From contig JAMKCF010000003.1 in the NCBI GenBank assembly GCA_023634235.1, forward strand, positions 15,842,742 to 15,906,741: a stretch of 64,000 nt of DNA, read 5' to 3'. Below, one piece after another: positions 42,835 to 55,900 of this stretch. Source of the DNA: Pisaster brevispinus. Taxonomy: Eukaryota; Echinodermata; Asteroidea; Forcipulatida; Asteriidae. Below the pieces are notes generated by a model. The model was not told where the DNA came from and made no database searches. It saw only the letters and a program-made list of their open reading frames with translations. The first letter of the stretch is position 1. Each line of letters opens with the position of its first letter. Both the position numbers and the translations under genes were made by a program.

Positions 42835-43027
42835 AAAAGACCTTATGCATTGACGTCATCCAGCCACCATCTTAGACTTAGAGAGGTAAACTGATGAATG
42901 TAACAATGGAAACGCACAGTTTTGTACGTGCGGCGCACAGGATTGGCCATCACCAATGAACAACCTCATTTTGACCTCTAGGCGAGAGTGTCCTACTCAA
43001 ATGACGTCATGCGCATAAGGTCTATTG
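42835..43027. mobile_element. MITE carrying a YY1-like motif (copy 2)
   Basis: Matches 1193-1350 (CTTATGCATTGACGTCATCC, CAATGGAAACGCACAG, TCAAATGACGTCATG). The minus-strand motif AAGATGGTGGC is one base off the first copy. Confidence 0.6.
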
Positions 43028-45033
43028 TCAAGTTGGGACGGAACATCTGCACATGCTCTTAGCTTCTCTAGAGTTCTTTCGACTTTGTAGGCTGTTGTCT
43101 GAAATGACTAAGTTACTTAATTAAAAGTTTTATTAAAAGTAACAAAATGTTTTTGTGCACAAATAATCCAACCTATACTGGCTGATACTTTAACTTAGTG
43201 AAAGAGTTACCTCACCTGTGATACTGACACTTAGCCCACTTAATGATTTGTTAAAGTCTGACTGGTGAGGGGTCCTGCCCCTATCTCGATTATCTGTCAA
43301 CAATGAAATTGAAATGTCATTTCTTTACCTACTGTCTGTTTGCTGAACCACTCAAAATATTACACTATCTTACCTGTACTAAAAGTAAGCAGATACTGAT
43401 CAATGGCCACGACGACTAGTCTGAAACATGATGCTGAAATTAATCTTTGAACTGGACTCTATCATGTACTGAACCATTTCCCTCATTCTTCAGTAAATTC
43501 TGGACATTACATTACTTCGTTCTGAGATAAACATTTAATTTGTTAGGGTTAGTCGTGTGACTACCGTGTACTTAATGCTTGCACTTCATGCTGGTGCCCG
43601 TTATTGGCGCATATGCCTGTGTGTTGGTGATTAGGAACCAGCGTGACAGCAAAGTGCTTTTTTGAGATTAAGTCTGGTACCCATTAAAGTTCGTTAGAAA
43701 TTATTGTACTGCGTGGGAGTATTCTGGAGGCCAGACAAACATCCTATAGTGGGGGTGGATCCATGATTTCAATGGGGGGGGGGGTTTAAATGCCCACCAC
43801 AAAGTAAAGTATGCCTTTTTATTTGCTCTAATTATTGTGCCATCTACAAAATTGCCATCACCCATTAATCAATCTTTCAGTGTTCCCTTTTTTTTTTAAG
43901 TATAAAGCTCCTTACTTTTTTACTTCATTTCCTGGTACTTTTTTAGCAAAATTTTTTGAGTGAGTGTTAATGAGTCTGATCTTGTACCACTATTCTGTAA
44001 CCATTGTGATGTCAAAATACTTTTTGTATTGACTTCCAATGATAGAAATGATCAGAATATACTTTTAAAGCAGGATCTGGTGGCATTTAAGACAAGGTTT
44101 CAGATTTGGTGGGTTTGGGTTGGGCCTTTTCCAATACAGTAGTTGGTTGGTAAGCTTTTACTACAGTTAGGCCGATTATCAAGTTCAGTCAACACTTGAA
44201 ACATAAAAGCTGATCTTTGTACAAACTGGTGTTTGAATTTATTGGCCTCTTAAAATATACACATGAGTAAAGATCACAATTAACTATAACAAAATGTAGA
44301 TTCAGACATTTTTTAATGGAAAATACGTCTTCTACTTTGCAATTAAAAGTTGCAAATAATATCCCAAACCGATATCTGGGAATTCCGCACAATCTTCAGT
44401 TTCATGCACCAGTCTACAGTCAATGTACATTATGCAATGCCTTCAAGAGCAAATACAACGTGTCAAATTTTACCAAGAGACCAAGGGATTTACAGACGCT
44501 TACAAATAAAAACCTGAATAAGGACAGCAGGCTTTAGTCTCCAATTTGTCTGATCTATCAAGCTCCCCACCTCCCCCTCAAAACCTCTTTGGTATTACAT
44601 TTCAGAAGACTGACATTTATTACCATATATTCAAAATAAATAAAACTTGGAAAGGATATAGGTCTCCTTAGATTTGTCCCTTCAGTCAACAAGTCACGTT
44701 CTTTAAAACCCTACCAGAGCGTGATTTCACAAAGCACTGAGATTCATATTAAGATTGGAATTTGTCAATATTGCCACAGTGAATTGTATTGTGACTTCAC
44801 ACTTAGCAATTAAGATTGATACACATCTTAAGACCAATCTTGGCACTTTGTGAAATCGATCCCCGTTTCTTTCTTTACTCAAATGTGACTTCTCCGATGT
44901 TTCAGCTGTCAGACATTGATATGGAGTTTAATCAGTGTTCATCAGTAAATGTTTGTTTACTAATAACAGCACACCGAATCAACAAGGTACAAAATATTGG
45001 AAAAAATAAAGTACAACAGATTTCTACCAGCCA

Positions 45034-45121
45034 TCGGGGTCCAATTTCATGGCTCTGCTTACCACGAAATTCTGTGTACTACTCTACGGACTGTAAGCAG
45101 AGCCATGAAATTGGACCTTGG
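45034..45121. mobile_element. short MITE with CGGGGTCCAATTTCATGG ends
   Basis: Ends CGGGGTCCAATTTCATGGC and GCCATGAAATTGGACC are inverted around about 40 bp. A deletion relative of 5496-5707, with the same CATCGGGG left flank. Confidence 0.8.
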
Positions 45122-45384
45122 TTTCAACATGTATGGCGTCTAACCAATTCCCAGAAAATAACAATGTTTGAACTTTGTACTTCGATCAGAAACAGCTTAT
45201 CAGTGTAAATGCATGAATAGGGACTTTCCATATAATATAAGGGGATCAGGATTTTGGAAGAGTGTGGGAAAAAAAACCAAGACAAAAAAAACCATCAAAA
45301 ATTATGTATAGATGTAATTTAATTTACAAATGATTAGTAAATATGTAGTAAGGGTTAGGAAATCGGAGGTTAGTAATTAATAAT

Positions 45385-45690
45385 AATAACTGCCATTTAT
45401 ACAGCGCCTGTATCCGTCTGTACAGCACCTGTTTTGGTGTTCAAGGTGCATGAACTAAGGCCATGAACATTCTCACACCGATCACTAGGCAAATTATTTT
45501 ATTCCTTAAACCATCTCAGCTCTCTGGTGAGTATACAGCCCCTGTGCTGCCAAGTATGTAGCGCACTAAGCTAAATCAATCACAAGAACCATCTCTGCCC
45601 TCACAGGTACCCATATACTCCTGGGTGAAGAGAAGCAATCTAAGTGGCTTGCTTTAAGGACACAAGTGTCATAGTGGGGATTTGCACCCA
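45385..45690 (-). mobile_element. SINE family B variant, degraded
   Basis: CACAGGTACCCATATACTCC, GAAGCAATCTAAGTGG and GGACACAAGTGTCATAG match the bodies of 19510-19828 and 32530-32826. The head is poor. Confidence 0.5.
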
Positions 45691-46834
45691 AAAGTTGAAG
45701 GAGGTTAAAGTGCAATTTTAAATAATCGGTTTCCTTTATGCTCCTTATCGCTACATTTTTCAAAATTAACACTTAATGTTTAATATCATTGTGTACCCGG
45801 GAGAAGGGCCTATGACTCTACTACACAAAGTACCCTTTTACAGTAGCAGAAGGCTGTAAGCAATCACATGGCTCCTGCCACAAAAATATGGCATTACTGT
45901 TCCAACTTTGTTGCTAGAATTACCCCAAAGACGTGTTTCCCCATTTCCATGCAGAATGTAACCTTCCTTATGACTTTATGAAGGTCGGAAAACCGATCAA
46001 ACTTTTACACTCGGTTGTCTTGAAATACAACTTTGCACATTAATTGCTTAACAACCTTTCTCTAGTAAATTTTCGTTACGTCCTTCCGGGCAAATAACAA
46101 TGAACCATAGAATCCACTTGATTGATAAGCAATCATGGATGCCAACACAGCTTCTGAATGGAGGGCAAATTATCTCTTTTGTTCATATTTTGTATAAATA
46201 GCTCTATGGTTAATGCTCTGCAATAATCAACACAGAGCCTAGCAGAGTGACACAAGTAAGTGGGATTCATGTCAGGGGTTGCTGCAGACTGGCTTCACGG
46301 CTGAGTGCATCGAGTCATCTGTGCCCTTTTCCCTTTCGCAAAACGTCAGAGCACCAAAATTAATGAGTTTACCACGTCAATGAAGGGGGAAACGCACATC
46401 TTTTTTCAGTTGGGTGATGTGGTTCACAGCACTTTCAAGAAATGGCAAGGGCTATTTCCATACTGTACAATCCCCTACATTGGTTCCGAGATTTACAGCA
46501 GCTTGATGAAGCCCTTGATTCATGAGGAAGGACTCGGCACTGGACATGCCGGATGAGAACCGGATCAACACCCACTGACGCATCTGCCAGGCTTGGATCG
46601 ATGGCCAACAAAGCCACAGGATTCTGTGATTGTAGCTGGTAACATCTTTTTATATTATGGAAGATAATATGCTACCTTTTATTAAAGTAACATACAAAAA
46701 TTCCAAATACCAATGATGACCAATTCTATGGCATTTTAAAGACATGGCCATTTTAGGTATACTGGCTTAGGTGCCTTGCGGCACCTTGCGGCTGCTACGT
46801 GCTTTGTAATCTTCAAAGAGTCAAACTTGTACCC

Positions 46835-49799
46835 TCATTTTTGATTTTGTTGATTTTGCTGCACGGGCTGTAACGGTTTCTGATCCTGCTGTGGCTGTTG
46901 CTGCTGGTGTTGTTGCTGTTGCTGTCGAGGCTGCTGCATCTGTTGTTGTTTCTGCTGCTGCTGCTGTTCAGCGGCGGCCTGCTGCAGTCTCATCCGTTTC
47001 CTTGTGTAGTGCTGCCAGTGCAGCAGCTGTTGGTCGTCTATGAACTGTGCACACTGTGCATTCGCCAGCTCCTTGCGGAAATGTTCATACTGGAGAAGTT
47101 CCAGGAAGTGAAGACATTGAGGGTATCTATTGATTAAAATCACACAAATACTTCACCAGGGCTTGAATATTGTAATAATCTTAAATAGTCCAAAGAAATT
47201 TGTAGCTCAGAACTTTCAATAGACAAGAAATAATTTAGAAAACCATTAACCATTTCTTAATATTTAAAATACACTTCCTATTTCTGTAGCCCTGAAAATA
47301 CAGTATGAAAACCAGAACTTCATTTTTAAAGAGAGTGAGTAAAACTGCTCTTCACCACACTCCGTAACCTTGTCCGAGGAGAGCGAAAAATAGCACTCCT
47401 TAAAGTTTAAATATGATTTTAAACAGCTTTGAGCCTCCAGAAAGTAACTACTAATGGAGTTTATTTGCTTTGATCAAGTATAAACAACGATCACAATCTG
47501 CAAATCAAATCCTGCAACGTGGCACAGGCCTGAACTTACTTGAGGTATTTTGCGTATTGAGGTTCCGTCCAGTACTGTAGATATTTCAGGTAGTTGATGA
47601 ACTTGCTGTCTTTGAAATATCCCCTTTGAGCGATGACTGTCAACAAAAGAAAAAAGTTTGGTCACAAATCTTGAAGATCGCTTAGAATCTCCTTAGGAGG
47701 ATTTTTTACTTGGGGGGGGGGGATGTTAGCCACATAAAGTCAATAATGGTCAGTTGGGAGTCAAATGGCATGTAAACTTGTAAACATGTGTGCATCGCCT
47801 AAAATGCTCACTATAACAGTAATGTCTGACTCCTGATATGGAGCAAAAATATATATATAATTTTGGTGAGGACTTCAGGTGAACTGAGTCAATAGGCCTT
47901 GAATTTGGGAAAAAAATCCACTGGACTGCAGGGCTTGCAGCTCAAAATTATTGTTGGACCAGTGTACAAGACCAGAATTGAAATGAGAGAAAAACTTACC
48001 GAGTCCTGACAAAATGCATATATGACCGTTTTTATTTTAACAGAACTTAAGACAGGTAAGAACTTAAGACACGTAAGAGAAGATTGATCTCATCTATCCT
48101 TTGGGGTACTAAGTATATTTCATTACTCATTAGAATTGAAAGGTATTTATCAATCAGACTCAAAGTCAACATTTGAATGAAATTGTTTCTGTTCATGATA
48201 TTAGCAGTGAGGTATTGTTATTCAATTGAAAAACAAAAGACTGTCAGACTTGTCCAATCAATAGTTTACTGGCCCAACACTAAATCCACTGGCCTGGGGC
48301 CTGCGGTCAAGTGCAAAATTCAAGCTCTGTTGCTTTGCCCAACTTCAGTGACAGTACCAACCAATTTGGCCAATCTCAACTGACTTGGGTACACTCCAAT
48401 TGGGCCAGTCACTCATAACTCTTGCTGGACTCGATGACCAAGTCTACTGGGCTTCAATAGTTACTTACAGTTCAAGTAGTGTGGATTGGCAAGACATTGT
48501 ACAAACTCCAGCTCCACTTGGAATCGAACCTTCTCAGGATCCTGACCATCTATTTGTAAAGAAAACAATATTTGAACTAAGGTTTAAAGGTTACTGACTG
48601 AGGTGGGATTGAAACCAATGACCATCGCTTACACTGGAGTCCAGGATGGGACTGTGGAGGTAGAAATGGATGGACTATGGCGAAATATCATTAGACATGT
48701 TAGATAGACCCTTTCAAGATAAGAATCTATGCGCAATGCTGAATCTGCCCCATGCGCTATATTGGAGGTAGAGAAATAGGTAATCAAAACGCTCAATCTA
48801 GGCTGTTCTAGTAAAAAATAATTAAAACAGTTTAATTTGAAAAACTTTGCAGTCTGATAATACACACATTGAGAAGTGATCTGGCAATTAAAATAATAAA
48901 CACTAACCTTGACCTAACATAGACTTTTGTCCTTAGTCTAAACATGGAGGGAAAACATAATAATCTGTCTACTAAAAGTCGTGAAATTCTTTATTTAGCG
49001 TGTTGTCGAAAGTTGCGGCAGTTCTCATTCAATGAAAGGACAACTCTTTAACAATAACATGAGAGGGCACACCTTTCACATTAGTCTTGGTTCCAAGACC
49101 TTAGCAGTTCGTCTTGAGTTTCAGAGTTGTGGAATGAACAAAACATGAGTTTTGGTTTAGTCTGCTTCTTTATTTTTCTGGGCAAGTGTGTGTTCAGGAA
49201 AACGACACACAAAATGTCATTGACTCATTGACATATTGTCAGCTGAAGGAACTCAACTGCATACTCCATCCTTCCTGACGGTCGAAAGGTTGAATACCAT
49301 ATTAGCTTTTACCAAGTAAAAACCGCATATCATAGTTAAGCACATATCCAATTTCAACCATTTCTGTCAGACCAGTCCCATGTAACTGAACTGTCAACTG
49401 TCATGTCCACCACTCCCCACCACTGCAGTTGAGTGCGAGTCTGTGACCAGATTTGCATCGGTTTAAATTAATCTCGAGATTGAGCAAGCTATATTCAGAT
49501 TTGACAACGCAATCTTCAGATTGGGCAAAACCTGCGAACTGCTACCCGTTACACAAGCGCGGCATACACGCGCGAATGCGCGATCACTCAGTCACAAATC
49601 ATCATGCTCATAATAGTCAAGATACATTTTAGATATTTATTATTTATTATGACGAAATTGTAGACATTGTGTAGCATACAGTTTACAATTAAAAACAAGT
49701 TATCTATAAAATTGACAACATATGTTTTACAGAATTTAGAAAATACTTAAAAGCCATGAAAATTGACAAAGATTTACCTGCTGTCGCAGTGGTCGCCAT
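46835..49799 (-). CDS. MED31: Mediator complex subunit 31 (MED31/SOH1)
   Basis: Middle-module subunit of Mediator, linking transcription activators to RNA polymerase II. Minus-strand exons 49799-49778, 48549-48469, 47636-47540 and 47126-46835 total 492 nt, 163 residues, in phase. The conserved core is complete: VRFQVELEFVQCLANP, FIAQRGYFKDSKFINYL, YWTEPQYAKYLKYPQCL, LELLQYEHFRKEL, then the LHWQHYTRKRMRLQQ end. A Gln-rich tail of about 45 residues follows; human MED31 (131 residues) has only a short Gln run. The start ATG (49799-49797) sits in a MATTATA N-terminus. A TTTATT on the plus strand near 46677-46682 gives a minus-strand AATAAA about 155 bp past the stop. It is divergent from INTS2, 184 bp between starts. 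Confidence 0.97.
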
Positions 49800-49983
49800 T
49801 TCAACAAATTTTTTTCTGAAATGACCCAGACTGACTAGAGAGGGCGGTATTTATAATTGCTGGAGATCGAGGATTTGGCTGCCGCTAGAGGTCTTGACGG
49901 AACAACAAACAAGTTTTGTGGTCAGAAAGTACTCATTTCCCAACATTTTTTAGATAAAGAGAAACAAAAAATCGTTAAAAACA
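49800..49983. promoter_or_regulatory. bidirectional MED31/INTS2 promoter interval
   Basis: The 184 bp between the two start codons must hold both 5' UTRs and the shared core promoter. No TATA box is obvious. The MED31 start lies in GAAATGGCGACC (minus strand), a YY1-like sequence. The sharing is inferred from spacing alone. Confidence 0.65.
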
Positions 49984-52900
49984 ATGAGCCAAAGGTTCGA
50001 ACTGAGTTCCGAAGCCTTTGAGGCCATCCAAAATGTGGATATCGAGCGGATCGCCAACATGAACGAGTCGAGTATACGAGCTCTCCTGCCGTGTTTGGTC
50101 CGCATGTCCCTGTGTGCTCCACTGGACGTGAGCCAGTCGTGGGTGGAGGGAAGGAAGCAAATTTTACGGGTGCTCTCTGGCCTCGAGGTGGTCAACTCCA
50201 TCGTAGCGTTGCTCTCCGTGGATTTCAACGCGCTGGAGCAGGATGCAAGGAAAGAACTTCAGATGAGGTGAAGTACCAACATCCCCATACATTATACAAA
50301 TTAATAAATAAATTATTAGTGATACTACACTCCCTACAGGGCCAATCCACTTTCCTGCTTTCAATGTCTTTCAAATCAAAGGCTACTTCAATACTTCTTG
50401 GACCCAGTAAGTTAGTAACTTGGACTAGGTCGAGCACATCCCATGCATTACAGCCCAAATAATAATATTTTGTTTTTTATTTATTTATATCTTTCGGTAG
50501 TTGCGATGATCGTAACCCTCCATCCTCCCGACGGTCGCGAGGATGGAGGGTTACGATCATCGCAACTAATCTTTCACCTTCACTTCAGTAGTCTTACCTG
50601 ATCATGAGGACAAGGCAAACTTCCCGATGGAGGGCTACAGTATAAGTATGCAAATTACCTGCCAGAATATAGATAGAAAGACTTGAGGCCAAGGGTGGTC
50701 TTGTTGGCGTAGTGGTATCTTTCCTCACTTTTAACCTGTAGGACCCCGCCAGGGGCACTTGACTTGATGAACAGATGAAATTATGTGGATTGGGTGTTCA
50801 GTCCCTACTTGATTGCATGGAGCATAAGAACAATTCTCATGGGGTTTTACTATGATTATGAAATCTAAACCTGAAACTTCAGTCCTTGTCTTCTCTCCAT
50901 AGGTTCTTGGCTAAGTACTAAAGTATACTTATAGACTTGATTAAGTTCGCTTTTCTTAGAATCCTTTGCTTCCTGACAAGAATAAATAAATAAAGAATTA
51001 CCTATGAGCTAAAAGTGTCACACTAGATTCAGGGGACAATAAAACAAAGTTCCAAACAGAAAAAGGTAGGAGAGTCAGAAGAAAAATAACAACAACATTC
51101 CCTAATTACAAACAACTATGATAGATAGGTGATATCATCATCATTGCTTCCTATACTGTGCAGAAACCTCCTTTGGAGTATACTTGCATTGGTTCAAGTG
51201 CAAACAAAACTCAAGTCGTACATTTTTATTCTTGTTGTTATGATTGATTGTAATCCTTCTTGCGATCATTGCCACTTGACAAGTGATGTGAGATTTATTT
51301 AAACGCACAATGTTTATTAGTACTGTTACATACTTAACATTTAGTACCATCCCCCAATACCAACCCTGCTATTTAGTCTTTTTCTGGCTCTATTTCTAAC
51401 ATTTAGACATAAGCTTGGTGAGTCTGAGAATCTGTTGACAGCCAACATACAACATGGCCTCGCTCTGGAGTTTGAACGGAGTGACCCAGCTCGGAGACTG
51501 CGACTACTCATCAGTGAGCTCCTCTTCATCTCAAGTCAGGTGAGCGACTCGGCACTCAAACCTCAGTCCTCACTGATGTTTGATATTGAATCCTTCAAGC
51601 TCAGTTGTGTTTATGAACAAAGCTTATTATGTTTTCATATTTCAGCATAGCCCATTAATAAAAGTGCCAGTTACGCTTGACTTCCTCTGCTTCTTGGCCA
51701 CAGGAATGTGATTTTTCCTTTTTTCCCCCGAAAATCTGTTTTTTTTTCAAACCCCCCCAAACTACAACAACAAATTGTATAATTAAGATCAAATTCATAA
51801 AACATGAAGATGAAACCATATAGAAAGCCCAGATTGCAAAGTAGGGCTTTTAAAACCAAAGATAAATGTATATAAGTCAGGCTCTGCGCTCGTGAGCTCT
51901 CACGCTCGCAAGCTTTCTCGTTTTGCGCTCACAGCTCAGTTTTTTTTTTTCCAACAGCCTATCACATCCCTGTGGCCAAGCTTAGGGTCTCACATGTTTT
52001 TTCAAATAAAAGCATGCAGGTTTTGCCTAAAATTTGCCCACTTTCTCATTGTCTGCTTTTGGTATAGTTCTGTGAAGACTCACCAAGCTGATACTAACCT
52101 GTTTAAACCTTGTTGGCAGCCATGTTATGATACTGCAGGCCCAAATAACAATTTGCTTATCATTGGAACAGGCATAGCAATCTTATCAAAGTTCAAAAAT
52201 GTGGGTGTTGAAAAACCATTCAATGGAGGATTTTGGAGGGTATATGGAAGGGTTTCTTAGCAAACAATACTATTAGGGGATAGGGTTAATATCAGATACT
52301 TTCGAAGCCAACAAGGTATTTGTCAATGCATGGTTTGTCTTTTTACATAAAGACATTTCATCCATTGATTATACATTGCCATTCAAGATTAGCAATGTCA
52401 ATTGATACAAAATGTTCTCATTCTCTCAGATTAAAGACACAACGGACTTCGTGAGACGGCCGTGTGAGTTATTTGAGAGTGAAGTTTACCTAGAAGAAGT
52501 GTCTGATGTCCTGTGCATCGCTCAAGCAGGTATTAACCCTCCTACTATCTGACCATTCAATGTTGTACTCTGCGGTTTTGAATGATGGATTAACTATGCC
52601 AGGCTGCAACATGGGGCAAGTTCGATCAGCGACCATTTGTCAACCACTAGTCAATGTTCCATGGTTACCTATGCATGAAATACATCCTGGGTACCAGGCA
52701 AAATCGCCCAATGGTCGACAATAGTCAACTATAGTCCCTTGATCAAACTTGCTCAACGTATCATGTGGCAAATGCATCTACTTAGTACACAGTCAACCCT
52801 CCTACTTCCTGACCATTCAATACAATTGTTCAAATATTTGCACTAAACTTAGCTACATTTGTGTATATGTATGGATGGTCATGGTGAAAAACTTCCCTTT

Positions 52901-55900
52901 AAATGTTTTTGACGGAAATGCTATAATTTGTGAGAAATGAGTAAAACAATTAGTTTATGAGACCAAAACATGATGTTTGAAAACAGCGGAAACCTTAAGA
53001 GCAAGAGGATTTTCACATATCTTTACTCCGATGACAGATTGAACTTAAACTTTCACAGGTTTGTTATTTTATATATTGGATCACACAACAGGCGGCAACT
53101 GGTCTTTGACACTGACCAATGTTGTCCGAGCTCTTTAATACACACAACTGGAAAAATAGGTAGTTACAAAAATAATCTTGACGCCAATTGCATTTTTGTC
53201 CAGAGCTGCCCTCATTGTTGTCGATAGAGAAGATGGCAGAAGCAGTCCTGAGGGTTCAGTATGGCCCGACCTTACTCTGCAGACTCGTCGCCAATGTTCC
53301 TGACAGCTTCTTCCAAGGTAAACACAGACCCGATACTTCATGGAGGCAAGGAAGGCAATTGCCTCCATTGCCCTCGGTCATTGCCTTGGTGCCCCTTGAA
53401 ATGTTTCAAATAGAAATTTACAATTTCCTCATTTAGGTGCCCTCTACCGAGGAGAAAACGCCTTGGTGCCCTTGCCCTTTCAAAAACAAAGGGTCAGGCC
53501 TGTAATCATTATTTTGTCCATTCTTTTGATCAGGCCTGGAGTACATGTATGTGTAGAACCGATAATACAAATTAAAAAATTGGAGGGGGATGTTACTGAG
53601 AAATTGTTTTACCTTCTACTACTTGACCACCATCTACTGTGGTTTCGAATGATAGATAAACTGTGTCAGTTGTACTATGTTGCGATTTAATGCATCTACA
53701 CAGTACAAACTTTGACAAAGTTAGTTCTGTGCACAGTTGTGCTGCCATACACACACACATCCTGTGCTGTTAAATGGGTATGAATAGTTGGTCAACTTGG
53801 AAAGTATTACCAAGAGTTAGTAGGGTTAAGCTGATAAAAATAAAATGGTGTTAAAAAGGTTGTTTCAGTCTTCTCATTGTATTTGGGACAGTTTTGGGTA
53901 ATGGCCATGAGAAAACGTGGAATGTGGCCAAAGGTAGGCCAGACATGAATGTCTCAAACAGTAATTGTTTTTAGTAATTACTAACATCTCGGCTGGATTT
54001 CTCTAAGCACTAAGATTCATCTTAACAGGGCTGGAATTTTACACTGGACCTTAGGCCTGAGACCAGTGGTTTTAGCACAGGGCCAGTAAACTGGGCCAGT
54101 GACTGGGCAAGTACGGTGGTCTTGTGTTCCTCATTTTAACAATAATATCTCACTGTGTAATATCTTCAACAACAACACAAAGTTGTTCAAATGTTGACTT
54201 TTGAGGCTAGTAAAAGAAAAGGCAATTCTTTTGAGTATCAATATAGGCCCACTAACCCACAAGACAAATTATATTTAAAATCTTCTCTTAGTTCCATAAA
54301 CAGTTTTCATGTAACACCTTGTAAAACGTTCTTTCTCATTAAGATTTTGGTCTTGAAAGTATGTGCTGGTCCAGTAAAAATTTTGAGCTACAAGCCCAGC
54401 AGTCTTGTGGAAGATTACCCCAAATTTGAGCTCTGCTTAAGATGAGTTGTCAATATCACCATAGTGATTTGTATTGTGACATCACACTTTGCTTAGCAAT
54501 TAAGATTGATATACAGTAAATTGACACCAGTGGCCTGGATAAGAAATTTGTTTTGGTAAAATGTGAAAAGCTAGCTATGATCCTCCGTAGTCTGCAGGCG
54601 CTTGATCGTGAATGGTGAGCGCCAGGATGAGGAAAGTTACGGCGGCCGGCGCAGAACGCAGACACTGAGGATGCTTGCTGCTATGAATCCCAGCCAAGCG
54701 TTGACCATCAGAGCTCTCACAGTATGTAGTATTCATTTTTATTGTTATTATATCATTTCTGGTAGTGAAACGAAGGATGCCTCATAAGTAAATTTAACCA
54801 CTGAGGCTCACAAGCCTGAGGAAACCTGTAAACAAAAGTGTTTGCTGTGTGAACTAGAAAAACTGGGGTTCACTCCTACTCTTCTACGACTGAATTCATT
54901 TAATACTTCTACCCAACCACTCATTTAAGAATGTTAGGAAACCTTCTACCGAAACTTGACACCTTGACAATGTACATTGTCACTCGCCATCAGAGTGCAA
55001 TGGAAAATGTGAATTTCAACTGAAACAAATGTTTGCTGTCCATTTGCAGGTAGAACAGTGTAAGTTGCCGGGCCTTGCCGTGGCACTCTCCTTGGACCAC
55101 AACACGACCAACCAATCAGACAGCAGGCTGAGTGAGGTCATCGGCTTTGTCAGTGGCCTGCTTCTTGGCAGCAACTCCGCAGTCCGCAACTGGTTTGCCC
55201 ACTTTGTCCGCAATGGGCAGAAGGTCTGTTTGTGTGCAAACTTTCTTGGTTTTTAGATTCTCAAAAATTTTGTTTTCTTTTCGGAAACATATTTTTTGAG
55301 CCCCTATGCCAAATATGCAGAACCAAAACTTTTAGTGTTCATAAATTCCTGGGTTATTTGAGTATAAAACAATAAATAAAAGCTTTCTCATGCATGTCAT
55401 GATATTGAATTTGGTAAACAGGCCAATTTCATAAAGCAGCTATTAGTGCTTAACAATTTTCTGCTAAACCAAAATGAGCTGGATACCATTCACAGATGAT
55501 ACATGTGGAATGGCATTGTGGCTAGTAACCTTATTCTGGTAAGCATAATTTTGTTGTGCTTAGGTAATTTATGTGCTTAAGCAGCTCTATGAAATTGGAC
55601 CCAGGTCTGTTTGGGCAATTTCAGTCACGCTTCAAATTATTCCATTATTCCTCTTCTGTCTGACCACTCAATATCATCCACTTTGGGTTGAAATAATTGA
55701 TAAACTATGCCAGTCTGCAACATGATAGCATGTGGTGAATTCTTCTACACAGTACACAGTCAACCCTCCCACTGTCTGACCATTCATTGTCATCCCCTGT
55801 GGTTTGAATGATAGTTAAACCAGCCTGCAATATGATAGCATGTGGTGAATTCATCTACACAGTACACAGTCAACTCTCCTACTGTCTGACCATTCAATGT

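Larger units (their letters stand above)
41990..43041. mobile_element. composite element with CCGACCCAACTTGACAAT ends
   Basis: Left end CCGACCCAACTTGACAAT (41990-42007) and right end ATTGTCAAGTTGGGACGG (43024-43041) are inverted. Inside are a foldback element (42011-42711), an 85-bp palindrome (42740-42824) and a MITE-like segment (42835-43027). The nesting is inferred. Confidence 0.6.
37748..46834. other. gene-free region between RNF34/RFFL and MED31
   Basis: Occupied by the two foldback elements, several MITEs, a SINE-like fragment (45385-45690) and a MITE at 45034-45121. A plus-strand open frame at 41263-41517 with an internal GTAAGT, and another at 46305-46556, have no recognised similarity. 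MED31's 3' end lies near 46660-46835. Confidence 0.6.

Noticed and set aside
46898..47137. Leu-rich plus-strand open frame
   Set aside because: It is the antisense of the MED31 Gln-rich tail and core, whose splicing and conservation are clear on the other strand.
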